Shown: positions 48,416 to 58,706 of the stretch, in pieces | Layout: each line of letters starts with the position of its first letter | Position numbering within the stretch: the first letter of the stretch is position 1 | Source of the DNA: Isoetes taiwanensis | Taxonomy: Eukaryota; Streptophyta; Lycopodiopsida; Isoetales; Isoetaceae | Length of the DNA: 64,000 nucleotides | Assembly (NCBI GenBank): GCA_021234155.1 | Contig: JAJEKV010000142.1 | Location: forward strand, 1,484,580-1,548,579 | Direction: 5' to 3' | Notes under the pieces: model-generated | What the model saw: only the letters and a program-made list of their open reading frames with translations | What the model was told of the DNA's origin: nothing | The model's database searches: none | Translations under genes and position numbers: made by a program

Positions 48416-50584
48416 AATTTGGCATTTATTGAAAACGTGAGCTCAAAATAAATTTGCATTTTCACGGAAGTTGGAGTCTTCTTGAACCTCGGGAACCTCT
48501 GCGGTTGGCACTTCTAAGAACCTCCCAACCACCCGATGCACAATCGAATAAGAGCTTCAATTTGTCTTTGCACACACTATTTAAGAGAGCTTACAAAGCT
48601 TTGACGTTGCAAACTTCAAAGCCACGGATTCTAGAGCTTTCAAGTCAAACTTGAAGCCTTGGATTCATAAAGTAGGTTTACATAGAAGCCTCAAGGAAAA
48701 CCTCCCGGAAAAGGACACGTATAGGTAGATAAACAAAGAAGAAGGAAAGAGGAAACAAGTGCTTAAAGCATGTTTGCATGGGATGCCATAGCGCCGCATC
48801 ATCTGTGACTGGCATGGAAATGTCGCTCACGGTGAGGCGGAGCTGCCACAAAGGCGATAAGAATCTAGATAGATTCTGAGCGATGGTTGGCGGCTTGGCG
48901 AGGTGCCCATATCGACCTCGCCATCTTTCCATTAAGCTTAATTCCTAATGAGCTCTAGTGATATAATCAAAACATTGTTTCCCACCGCCTCGCCCCACCT
49001 CGGAAATAAGCGGAAATTTGGGATTTTGCAAGCTCCTCTACATCCGACTTATACGCATCCACGACTTCCCAATCCATGAGCTCCCTCTGCTTCCCAGCTT
49101 CTTAGGCCCTAATCCACGGTTTCTCAAATCCTTTTCAAAGCGCCGTTGAGTATCGGTAGAGCATGCATCTTTCGAGGCGGCCATGCGAGTTTGCAACTAC
49201 CAACATTAGCCAAGGTTCAATTTTTTTTACCAAAACCCTAACCCCAATTTTCGACAAACCATTAACAAAATCATAGAATGAGATAAATCAGAGTAAGAGA
49301 TAAATCATAGTAAAAGATAATTTGCCAACCTTATTATAACAAGACTACTTCCATAAGCTTTCAATTTTTTCGTTTGGTTTTTGCGGGCAGTATTTCAGGC
49401 ATGGTTGGGCCAAGATTTGGTGTGTGTATTGTATGCAAAACCATAGTCAAACTGTATTTTTTGAGTGATTTGAGCTGCTTGTTGGCCAGTCAAAGTAGCA
49501 TTCCAAAGTCGGCTCTGAGATGCAAATTTTTTTTTTTTGGTTTCTATGCATGGTTTCAGAATGCAAGGATAAGAATGCATGCCCCTTTCTTCTTTTGGCA
49601 GGGGCGGCCTTCGAGGCAGGGGTTCTGGCTGAATCTCCTTTAGGTGAGGCGTGTTCCTATAGAAGGAAATATTTTATGTGTTCTGGCTGAAGGATTGGAG
49701 ATATTGGGGGCTCAGCGATATCTGAGGGTGCGTCCTTGTTGGCTCGGGTAAAAAATCGGCAAGAATTTGATGTCAATCTTGATGGATTTCTTTTTGCCAT
49801 TTGCGTAAGTGACAATTTAGGAAGTGTGGCTCAATATATCTATGCTTTGTTTTTCTTTACATTTAGGTGCCTCTCTGCACATGGCAAGCCTCTCGTTCCA
49901 TCTGAAAGCCTAAGCAGCACAAGCAAGTTTTGCAAGCAATGTTTGGGCCCTAGATCTCGATTCTTGCTTACACTGGCGAAAAGTCCCAGCAGGCTGAGTA
50001 AAATGGCCGGCTTCTACGGTAACTAGATAGGGCTTTACGCCCATAGATGAGAACAGAAGCACGGCCCTATAGATCGAAGCTTGTTGGTACACCAAAAGAA
50101 GAAAAAAATAAAGACTTTTCTGATGCATTGATTTGCCACCATGACCCATGGGAAGCTCGGCTGTGTTGAAGCAGAGGAGAATTAGTGCGAGTCTTCCAAT
50201 CCTTGAAGTTGGAGGATTTTTTATCGGATCTGAGACTTTAAGAAGGGACTTCCATATTCAGTTTGGGCACTTCCATATTCCGTTTGGGCTTCGATTAAAT
50301 TTGCGCTTTTTTTTTGGCTTCCAACCATATGTTCGGTTTGGACCATTAAAAGAGGTAGGCAAATTCTTGCCGAAAAATTTAATGGCCTTTGATTTGCAAT
50401 AAAACATGGAATATTCCAGAGATCAATGGTCAAAAATCAAAGATGCAAAAAAATACCCATAAATAAGGAAAGGAAAATAACAAGAATAAAGGAACAAGAC
50501 TGCTTCCATAGAGAACAGGAAATACATAGAGAATGTTTTAGCAAAATGACGGCCTACGTCGAACATCATTTCTTGTGATATGGG
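48416..50584. other. Spacer and 5' flank of the 2OG oxygenase gene
   Basis: Frames of 89-96 codons on the plus strand (49374-49643, 49736-50026) have no recognisable domain. The last 200-400 bp before 50585 should hold the oxygenase promoter and leader; I see no clear TATA element. Confidence 0.4.
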
Positions 50585-51893
50585 ATGGCGGCCTCGTTGT
50601 ATCCTCCTACCTTCGATTATGCAGATCTGATGCTCTGTTGTAATGATACGGAACAACCCACATCGAGAAATCTGATTGCAGCACTTGGACCAGAGGGATC
50701 TGGTCTTGTAGCAATCACAGGTCTTCCAGGCCTGGCAGATCTGCGACGGAGGCTTCTGCCCCTGGCCAGGACTCTTGCTCTCATGCCCTCCTCTCAAAGG
50801 CACCAGCTTCTCAAGGTATTATCTTTTTCCATTTCCAGATAACGGCTTTTTCTGTTCATCCTTTATGTCTGACAATAAATAGGGCAGTGGATTGGGTACA
50901 GATGTGCCAATGAAGAAAGCAGACCGTCCTGTTTCCTCATTTGCATCCCAGCTGAAATTTGACAAGGAGGCGGCTTTTGGAGTACATAATGACGGATCTC
51001 CAATGCTAGAACTTGGAGTCCAAGAAGTTAATGAAGCTGAGCAAATAGGCGAGTTATTCAAAACCCTTGGTCTTCTATTTGTTAAAACAGGACTTTTAGT
51101 TGCTCATGTATGTGATGCGGCACATCCTCACATTGGCCTTCAAAAGGAGATTCTCAATGCTGGAACTGCCAAAGGACGGTTGATTCATTATCATTCACTG
51201 AATGAAAGAGCACTCCCGTCTGTTTCAAAGAAAGGAGTTGCACCTAAATTTGAATTGAAGAATGATGCATGGCAGCAATGGCATTATGATTATGGAATTT
51301 TTACAGTTGTTATGGAACCCTTATTTCAATCATCATCTGGAACTCTTTCATGTGATGGAAAATTGAAATTACCTAGTGACGAGTCCTGCCTGCATGTCAT
51401 GGACGCTGCAAAGGGATCGACGAGTTCCATTTTTTTCCCTTCAAATTCTGTAATAGTGCAAGTTGGGGAGGCTGCACAGGTCCTTTCAGGTGGCAAAATG
51501 CAGGCCACTCTTCACTGTGTACTTCAGCCAACTGAACATCCAGATATTAGCAGAGAGACTTTTGTTGTGTTCCTACAACCAGCATGGGATACAATTCTCG
51601 TTCCTCCAGAAGGTTGTTCTGAGGCATCTATATATCCATGCAGTCTATCTCTTAAAAAGTCTACTACAGAAGAAACAACAGAGAACCAAGATCATGTGAA
51701 AATAGATTCTGTTCTCCAAAGCAATTACCTAGATGATAATGGGCAGAAAAATGGAAAACCAGCATTGATGGACCTTTCTAAGGTCGTGCCACCTCTGTCA
51801 TCACGGTGGAAGTCAGGGTCGACCTTTGCAGAATTTGCAAAAATAACTACTCAATTGTATTATGGTTCTGATGGCATACAGTCAAAAAGGTGA
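50585..51893 (+). CDS. 2OG-Fe(II) oxygenase superfamily protein, 2 exons
   Basis: Plant protein of the isopenicillin-N-synthase-like fold, related to Arabidopsis 2OG-Fe(II) oxygenases of unassigned substrate. Model: join(50585..50815,50883..51893), 413 residues. Exon 1 ends CTC AAG and a 67-nt GT-AG intron in phase 0 joins to GGC AGT GGA TTG, giving HQLLKGSGLGTDVPMKKADR. Exon 2 supplies the fold: VSSFASQLKFD (residues 94-104), GRLIHYHSLNE (175-185), the metal ligands H211-x-D213 in WQQWHYDYGIFT and H288 in ATLHCVLQP. The usual 2OG-binding R-x-S is RET (301-303), so Thr replaces Ser. The C-terminal 90 residues are polar and probably disordered. Reading through the intron would stop at 50842, a plausible intron-retention isoform. 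Its reaction and substrate cannot be told from sequence. Confidence 0.88.
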
Positions 51894-52242
51894 AATAGAG
51901 GAGCAAAGCAGAGTTCTCCTATTTTTCCTTGGTGTTACAAGTGTTTGAAACTGCTTTTACATCAGTTTGGTTATTTTTGGAGGCAAGATGTTGTTTGACA
52001 CTAGAATTTATTGCTGGACATATATAGCAAGAACCCTTGACTTTTAGAAACGCCGGGATTATTCCCAGCATCAATTGCATCTGCTGATTTCTCATGATTT
52101 ATCATGGTTAGCTTTGGGTGTAGCAACACCAACCGCAAAATTAGTATCCAGACATCCAACAAAGAACCCATCCGTAATGTCAGAACTCTTAATTTTCAAT
52201 AAAATAAATTTCCAACAAAAATTTATCAGTTCAAAGCTAGCT
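51894..52242. other. Convergent 3' region between oxygenase and DUF1990 genes
   Basis: The plus-strand oxygenase gene and the minus-strand DUF1990 gene end tail to tail here, 349 bp apart. It should hold both 3' UTRs; AATAAA-like motifs occur near 52197-52204 (plus strand). Confidence 0.5.
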
Positions 52243-52620
52243 TCAGCTTTCAGCTATACTTGTTCTGGTTGCTTTCAACATTGCCTCTGTGGACTGTTTA
52301 GCAAAAATCCTTTGTTTCAACTGGACATAGGGATATGCAAATTTTGATAGGAAATGAGCTGGCTTAGAAAAGGAACATATTTCATACCAGACTGTATCAG
52401 ATTCTTGATCCCATTCAACAGAAAAACGCTCTTCACCTGCCTGTTCATAATAGCATATCAATGTGTGTAGGAAGCACAAAATTGAGAATGAGAATCTAAC
52501 TCCTTTTTCGTTGTGATTGCTTGGCACATTACTCACTAAAATTTTAAACTTAACTTCAGCCATATGAGTCTTTCCACTGCTCCCCTAGGTCAGTTGTTCT
52601 ATTGATAAATTTAAAACGGA

Positions 52621-52820
52621 CCTATCTATTATGGCATAAAGTTAGCAGCATGCTTACATCAACTTAATTCCCTGCCTTTGGGACACGATAAATCTATTGG
52701 AAAGCTAATAGATAGATAGATAAGAGGATGTAAGCATGCTGCTAACTTTATGCCATAATAGATAGGTTCTTTTTATCGAGTCCTGCCTTTGGGACACGAT
52801 AAATCCATTGGTGAGCTAAT
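52621..52820. repeat. Perfect 40-bp inverted repeat with flanking direct repeat
   Basis: Positions 52621-52660 and 52727-52766 are exact reverse complements (40 of 40 by eye) across 66 bp. The stretch CCTGCCTTTGGGACACGATA inside the spacer (from 52671) recurs in direct orientation right after the second arm (from 52782) and continues AAT(C)...ATTGG and GAGCTAAT-like sequence. All of it lies inside the last DUF1990 intron. Confidence 0.92.
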
Positions 52821-53820
52821 TTTCTTTATCAATATCCCAGAACATGCTTAGTTGATATTATTAATTTAAGACCAATAAAAAATTAAGGAACTGCCATGAG
52901 CTTCTGCCTTATCATCTCCTTAGCAGTGCTTGAGGTTATCAAGATGCTGACATTACTATACAAAACAAGTCAATAAATAAATATATTCCTAGATACTGAA
53001 AATATGCAAGAAACATACCAATAAATGTCCATCAATAGTCCCGCTACCAAAAGAATATAAAGCTTTTTTGTATTGATTCTCTGCCATAAGAACATCTATT
53101 GCAGGTTGTTTGCGATTCGATTGTGATCCCTTCATTTTATTGTCTTGTATATAAACAATCTCGAGTGGATTAAGTATCCATGTAAGCAGCTCATGGCTAC
53201 ACACACAGAATCTTTCTCCTACTTTGATTTGAGTCTTCGATGGCACAAATGCCCAACCAAGCTGGAAATGCCTGCACATTATTATTGAAGTTATACAAAG
53301 CTTAACATGGTGAAAGACCTAAACAGGAATATCAAGCTTCTTCATTTACATTTCCCAGTTCGCACATCTGCAGAAATAAAGTACACTTTATAGGCAGAGA
53401 CATGAATGTGATTGATAAAGCTGTGCTAAAATGGTTGAGCACAATTATTTTGCTAGCCGAATGCACAAAACAACCAGAGACCTTGCCTCTTCTTTCCAAT
53501 TATAGGCAACAAAGGTGTTTCCCAGCGAGACATGTTATTTTGCAACAACTGATTTCAGACATCTACGGGAAATGCAGCACTAAGCCAGACAGCCCTGTGA
53601 CTTGATAAGAAGCTGTGCGAAAATGGTTGACACATCTTCAAGCAGTAGTGGACGTCTCTGCCATGAAATTGCCACCTAATGGCATGGCCACTACACACAC
53701 TTATTAGAGCAATTGTTGCCCGTGCACTAAGCCAATGATGCTATCTAAACTGGACTCTTCATTATCCATAAGATCGTATAAAGTATAATATATGTGCAAG
53801 ACACTCTAGGCTTGGAAGTG

Positions 53821-54130
53821 AGCATGTGGTAGGATGTACACTGCGTGGGCTGAAAATAGACTAGAATGATGGAACAACTGTTTGAAAATGAACTCTATAC
53901 TTTTACGCTTAGGTACTTTTCTATCTTGATGTACAGGCTCAAAGCATGCAGCAGGATGCACATTGCAAAGAAAGAAAGAATAGACTAAAGTAATTTGATG
54001 TTTTGAAAATGAAATTTGCTGCTATACTTTTACAGACTCAGAGCATGCAGCAGGATGTACTGCAAAGAAACAAAGAAAAAACTAGAAGAATTTGATATAT
54101 AGTGCAATCTGTGTGAAAATGAACTATGCC
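53821..54130. repeat. Three-unit tandem repeat in DUF1990 intron 2
   Basis: Units start at 53821, 53943 and 54042. Each begins AGCATG, then AGGATG(T/C)AC, and later has a TAGACTA- or ACTAGAA-like block and TGAAAATGAA. Unit lengths are about 122, 99 and 89 bp. The last unit ends just before the exon 2 donor site. Confidence 0.75.
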
Positions 54131-54444
54131 ATGATGCACCACACACCTCCAGTTTTGTAGTAAATCTCGTCCTTTTGAGAAGACGTTTTACACACATATA
54201 ATTGATCATATACCCATCTTCTTTCAGCAATTTAGCTTTAAAGTCACTTGTTGGCAATTCTGTTGTAGAGGCTATGTACTTCTGGTCGTAGTTATAGTTT
54301 GACTTTGCTTTCCTGCAAAGAGCTTTTGTAGATTTTTAGAAATAGAAGGACCCACAAGGTGAATGCAAGATTAACTTACTTGCAGGGCTTCAACACAGAA
54401 ACCTGATCCTCCTGAGAAGGTCTGCTCCAGGCCAAACTTATCAT

Positions 54445-54483
54445 CGTTGCTTGCCTACAAAATGAAACCTTAGTAGCTCATGC
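54445..54483. promoter_or_regulatory. 39-bp gap between divergent start codons
   Basis: The DUF1990 start codon (minus strand, 54444-54442) and the METTL13-like start codon (plus strand, 54484) point away from each other with only 39 bp between. There is no room for two leaders and promoters, so each gene's 5' UTR and promoter must overlap the other's transcribed region, or one of the genes uses a different start. Confidence 0.55.
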
Positions 54484-56001
54484 ATGGGGACGCTCGAAAA
54501 GAATACGTTTGCAGAAATCCAAAGTGGTCGTAGGGTTGTCTTTGAGTTCCCTGTACCCAACAATAATGGAAAGGCTACGTCGGAAAATTCCATGGTAGAT
54601 GTTATAGTTATGGATTCTGCGATTTATGAGAGTAATTTGGGGCCAGAATGCGCTGCGATGATTGTTCCAAAAGGAATGGAGGAAGAATGGATATTTTCGA
54701 CCGAGCAAGGGCAATGGCAGCTCTTAGCATCAGCCCATGTTCGCAGGTTGATTCTTATAATCAGGAAATGCGATGACCCAATAAGCCGGAGAAGGAGATT
54801 CAAGAACAGGGCAGAGGCAAAGGGTAAATCTGAGGAAGATGAAGAACTAAAGAACAAACTGGGCATGCTTGCAACGGCGCTTGCACCTCGTTCTTCCTTC
54901 AGGTTTGGACCTCCTGTTATCCCGTTCCTATCCTATGTAGACAACATAATAAGAAAAATTATTGTAGAGGAAGTTTGCTCACCGTTAAACGGATTGATGG
55001 TTGTAGAAGACGTTGAGGTTATTTCAGATGAGACAGCAGATTCTGTATTTAGACGCAGGCTTCGTTTTCAACGTGTACCTAATTTGATCCAGACAGAAGT
55101 CCCTCTTGTTATACAGCAATCTACAAAGTCAGGGAAAAAACGTTTTGGCAATTCTTCCAAATTAAACAGAGAACAAGGCAGGGATTTGTTGAGAAAACAT
55201 GGTAGCAGATTTACAGTAGATAACAGCAGGCTTGTTCATGTCTACTTGGCGCCTATAGTTGCTGGTTTGTGCCTTATAGGATCAAGCTTGGAAGAATGGA
55301 TGAGGGATGGAAGGCAAGTGAAAGTTCTTATGATTGGAATTGGGGGTGGTGCACTACCAGCATTTCTTCATAAGCATTTTAAAGGTTTTAAAATTGAGGC
55401 ATGGGATATTGATAATGTTGTTTTAGACCTTGCAAAGAAGTACTTTGGCCTGGTTGAAGATGAAAATTTGAAAATAAGAGCCTGTGATGGATTAAGCGCG
55501 CTAGAGGGGATTGTAGAGCAGATTACAGGGGGTAACTTTTTGTCAGATAAGTTGAAGCAGGCCTGGAAGGATCTTCTTGGTTCTGAACTTAGACAAGAAG
55601 ATTCAAGCAGCACAACTAAATGTTCAGATGTAAGCATAGATCCTCGATTTAATGTCATCATTGTAGATGTGGATGCACAAGATGTTCGTCTTGGATTAAG
55701 TGCACCTCCACTACCATTTGTGAGCAAGAGATTCCTACTAGCAGCTTGCATAGCCATGCATGAAGTGGGGTTGCTTGCAATAAATATCTTGTCGTGTGAA
55801 GCTGTGCAATATAGGGAAATAGTTATTGCTCTAAAGGAAGTATTTTGTGAGATATATGAGATTGAGGTAAAGAATTGTGAAAATTACGTGGTTTTTGCTC
55901 TACCGTTAGAGGTTGGGAAGGATGTTAGCCATAACATTTTATCTTCAAAAGTAAAATCTCTTATAGATAATGGCTTGTCCGACATGATACGGAAAGTCTA
56001 A
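54484..56001 (+). CDS. METTL13-type methyltransferase, C-terminal half only
   Basis: A 505-residue single frame. It matches the second half of METTL13 (eEF1A lysine/N-terminal methyltransferase; plant relative At2g31740): IQSGRRVVFEF (12-22), AMIVPKGMEEEWIFSTEQGQ (58-77), a charged linker, then a Rossmann SAM-binding fold with motif I VLMIGIGGGALPAFL (281-295), acidic WDID (307-310), ACDG (333-336) and VIIVDVDAQD (391-400). In METTL13 this half methylates the eEF1A N-terminus, while the N-terminal half methylates an internal lysine. That first half is absent here, and upstream DNA is taken by the divergent DUF1990 gene. An in-frame TGA lies 21 bp before the ATG and no strong acceptor precedes it, so the ATG is likely the real start. 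Activity on eEF1A is inference. A degenerate copy follows at 56094-56491. Confidence 0.85.
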   Translation: MGTLEKNTFAEIQSGRRVVFEFPVPNNNGKATSENSMVDVIVMDSAIYESNLGPECAAMIVPKGMEEEWIFSTEQGQWQLLASAHVRRLILIIRKCDDPISRRRRFKNRAEAKGKSEEDEELKNKLGMLATALAPRSSFRFGPPVIPFLSYVDNIIRKIIVEEVCSPLNGLMVVEDVEVISDETADSVFRRRLRFQRVPNLIQTEVPLVIQQSTKSGKKRFGNSSKLNREQGRDLLRKHGSRFTVDNSRLVHVYLAPIVAGLCLIGSSLEEWMRDGRQVKVLMIGIGGGALPAFLHKHFKGFKIEAWDIDNVVLDLAKKYFGLVEDENLKIRACDGLSALEGIVEQITGGNFLSDKLKQAWKDLLGSELRQEDSSSTTKCSDVSIDPRFNVIIVDVDAQDVRLGLSAPPLPFVSKRFLLAACIAMHEVGLLAINILSCEAVQYREIVIALKEVFCEIYEIEVKNCENYVVFALPLEVGKDVSHNILSSKVKSLIDNGLSDMIRKV

Positions 56002-56093
56002 TAGAAGAAGATTTTACCGTATGTAGTTTTGGATATCTCAGACATGTGAAGGAAAAGCATGCTTTTTGGATTGAGTTTTCAAATGTGATTTAA

Positions 56094-56491
56094 ACAGAGG
56101 TCCCACTTGTTACACAGGAATCTACGAAGTTAGGGAAACAAAGGCTTGGAAGTTCTTCCAAAAGGCAGAGGATTGTTGGACATGGTAGCAGATTTAAAGT
56201 AGATAACAGCAGGTTTGTTCATGTCTATTTGTGATTTATAGGAGTACTTGGAAGTATACGTGAAGGATGGAGGGCAAGTGAAAGTGCCTATGATTGGACT
56301 TGGAGGTTGTGCACTACCAAGTTCTTCTTAGGCATGTTATAGGTTCCAATATTGAGGTATGGGTAATGGTTTTACCCCTTGCAAAAGATTACTCCTGGTT
56401 GAAGTTGAAAACTTGAGCATAAGAGCCTCTGATGGATTGCACCACTCACTAGAGCAGATCATGGAACATTCTTTTGTCAGATAAGTTGAAG
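56094..56491 (+). pseudogene. Degenerate partial duplicate of the METTL13-like gene
   Basis: Nucleotide similarity to 55093-55560 of the upstream gene, about 1.0 kb apart, same strand and order. Shared blocks include CATGGTAGCAGATTTA, GTAGATAACAGCAGG, GGCAAGTGAAAGT, TATGATTGGA, AATTGAGG and TTTTGTCAGATAAGTTGAAG. It has in-frame stops and about 70 bp of deletions, and covers residues 204-359 including motif I. The start and end of the parent gene are not duplicated. Confidence 0.85.
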
Positions 56492-58299
56492 GCGGCTTTT
56501 TGTGCCTTTGGTTCATGGATTAAATAAATTCAAGAAATGAGGAAGTCAAGCTTATAAAGATGGTTGACATATATTTTCTGCATGTCTACAAACAGCAAGG
56601 GGCGTAGGGTGAGTCCCAAGCTGCAGCAGACCATCACAAGGGATTAAGTCTGGAAGCTTCTTTTATAAATTTGTGCATTTAATGTTATGAATTGCTTACC
56701 TTTTTTGGCTTGATTTACAAGGTTACCCATGTCAGACAAACAGAGCTCATCAGCAAAAGGATACACCTTGAAGGCATCCTTGAAGAGCTTTACTCTCATC
56801 ATTACCACAAGTTGGACTGATCCAGAAAAGGTTGAAGCCTGTATGATGACCTTTGATTCCTCGTTTTTCTTTGCTGATACAATATTGTTGCTAATTTTTC
56901 AGCAGAGCTGGTTCGTGCTCCTTATTTTGTTTTTGAATGATCAAAATAGGATGAAGTTCAAATTCTTGAAATGTGGAAATGCACAGAAAGTTGGAAGAAA
57001 GATTGTCCAAATTTACATTTTTAAGTTCATATCACATTCTGCAGCTCCTTTATTCACACCGAAATTGCAAGTAGAGGGTCAAAAGAAGATTGCTTGTAAA
57101 TGTATGGGCAACTGGAAAGATCCCAATAATTGAGATGAGCCTGAATTGTTCAATCCAAAGAGGTTTGTTAGAAGCAAGAAAGATGTGCATTGGTTGGGAT
57201 TTCAGCTTAGTTTGGCCAACGGTTGTGCCACTAAGTTATCTTGAGCAGGCATGACATAAGAGTTGAAGTCTTTTCTGTATTTAGCAGTTTTGTGGTCTTG
57301 GGTTTAGTGCTCTAGGATGTCTTTTCAATTGGCAAAGGCAAAGACGTTACCAAATGATCTAAGTAAAGCTCATATCTTTAGGCCACTTTCAACAAAAGTC
57401 GGTGGTCATGGCAGCCTTCAAACATAGCTCAGTAAATGCAAAATATACATAGTCCAGAAAAGACTTTGTATCTAAGCCTTCAGTTCTTTTCTTGAGCGCA
57501 AAAAATCTGAGCTGGGTTTCCTAGATGACATGGCAATAACGGGGAAAATCTGAGCTGGGCTTCACACAGAACTGTACAGAAGCGTTAGCTATTCTAATTA
57601 GCCCTTTCAATCCCATGCTTACTCTCCCTGTTCTTTAGAATTCTCGTTTCTCTATTTAAGTGAAGAAAGGGATACAATCTTACAAGGATCCTCTATCCAT
57701 AAAAAGACTTCGCAAGAAAGAGCAAGTATAAATGTGAGGACAAAACATAGGAAGTGGCTAAGCAAAATATTTGCAATGGTCACATTTGTAAATGTGGGAA
57801 TAAACGTAAGTGGCTAGGCATGGTATTTACACTGCACTGTGCGCGCCCCAATAGCAATTCAACTTTTAATGAACTCTTAGACATTGTATTCTATTTTAAT
57901 TTGCTTAAATTTTGTGCAAAACATGGGTTCAAGTCCCACATGTTCAAGGACGTCTTCTTCGTCGTTCGAATGATACAGATCCATAGCTTGACACCTTGTA
58001 GGAAGCAAATTTTGCCAGATTAGTGGTGCCAAGGACAAACCAATAACAAATATTTTGTCAGATTAGTGATGCCAAGAATAGGCCAACAACAAATAGTATA
58101 TCAAGGAACATATATTGCCTCTCTTAGGGCAAAGTTTCAAGGTATCCTATGAAACTACAATAAGATGAAGAGCCATTTAGTATTGTTAGCCACAATAAGT
58201 GGTTGGTCAAGTGTAGATATGGGGATAGTCATTAGACATCTTATAACTTTGATGCAGGTGCCACTTGAAATGCATACTACTTTTCTTTGAGAGTAGCAT
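56492..58299. other. Spacer with a Pol III B-box-like motif
   Basis: No gene recognised. A 134-codon plus-strand frame (56729-57133) and the overlapping frame HVRQTELISKRIHLEGIL near 56730 have no family I know. GGGTTCAAGTCCCA at 57925-57938 matches a tRNA T-arm/B-box, but no cloverleaf or A-box lies upstream. Confidence 0.4.
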
Positions 58300-58432
58300 G
58301 TTGCATTGAATGCCACATTGGTAAGATAAAGAGGAATTAATTGAATGGCTTGGAAGTCATGTTAATGAATCAAAGAGGAGAAGGATGATTTTATTGAAAT
58401 TTCCCCAAAAAAAAAAAAAAAAAAAAAAAAAA
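58300..58432 (+). mobile_element. LINE-like 3' end with 26-nt poly(A)
   Basis: AAGGATGATTTTATTGAAAT, then TTCCCC, leads straight into 26 A (58407-58432). This is the plus-strand form of the tails seen elsewhere on the minus strand. No coding part is visible; the left limit is arbitrary. Confidence 0.5.
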
Positions 58433-58634
58433 CCATTCTAATAATTTTAATAACCATTTGTCCATTTACATCAATTTTATTCTTATTCGAGGTTAGAACA
58501 CAAGAACACATGCATGATCATATGGATTCAACTCTCCGTATGAGTCGATAGATAAAGAGAAATGTGAGAAATCTCTTGTCAACTCATATATAAGTCAGTT
58601 TCATTTTTTGTTTGAAGGTATTTTGTTTGCTGCT
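58433..58634. other. Short spacer
   Basis: AT-rich, nothing recognisable. Confidence 0.4.
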
Positions 58635-58706
58635 ATTTTGTTTGAAGCTATTTGGTGGTGACACGTGTTTATTTTGTTTGAAGCTATTTGGTGGTGACAC
58701 GTGTCT
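58635..58706. repeat. Tandem duplication, period 36 bp, with two G-boxes
   Basis: ATTTTGTTTGAAGCTATTTG followed by GTGGTGACACGTGT occurs at 58635 and 58671 with essentially no change. Each unit carries one CACGTG (58662-58667 and 58698-58703). A third, shortened TTTTGTTTGAAGGTATTTTG start lies just upstream. Confidence 0.9.

Larger units (their letters stand above)
52243..54444 (-). pseudogene. UPF0548 (DUF1990) gene, frameshifted in exon 2
   Basis: Exons on the minus strand: 54444-54380, 54312-54147, 53271-53019, 52440-52243, all with GT-AG introns (67, 875 and 578 nt). The translation follows plant DUF1990 proteins (At2g17695 type, function unknown): MISLAWSRPS start, NYDQKY, DGYMINY, LQNWR, HFQLGWAFVPS, ERFCVCSHELL, YSFGSGTIDGHLL, ERFSVEWDQE, WYEICSFSKPAHFLS, YPYVQLKQRIFAKQS, stop. 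Within exon 2 DGYMINYMCVK is in one frame, but VFSKGRDLLQNWR, which must join HFQLGW through AG|G, is in another. The switch is near 54185. The exons total 682 nt, not a multiple of three. Relative to the family about six residues (a GSG-containing loop) are also missing there, so a deletion of about 20 nt would explain both. A sequencing error or unusual splicing could also be responsible. All other exons are clean, so the lesion is either recent or an artefact. Confidence 0.85.

Noticed and set aside
50585-50842. Stand-alone 85-residue protein
   Set aside because: The last codons read into a 67-nt GT-AG intron. Splicing restores the oxygenase in phase 0.
51463-51699. Plus-strand 78-codon frame inside the oxygenase
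   Set aside because: Out-of-frame shadow of exon 2.
56729-57133. 134-codon plus-strand frame after the duplicated METTL13 piece
   Set aside because: No domain and no similarity that I can see to the METTL13 gene. A competing frame overlaps its start.
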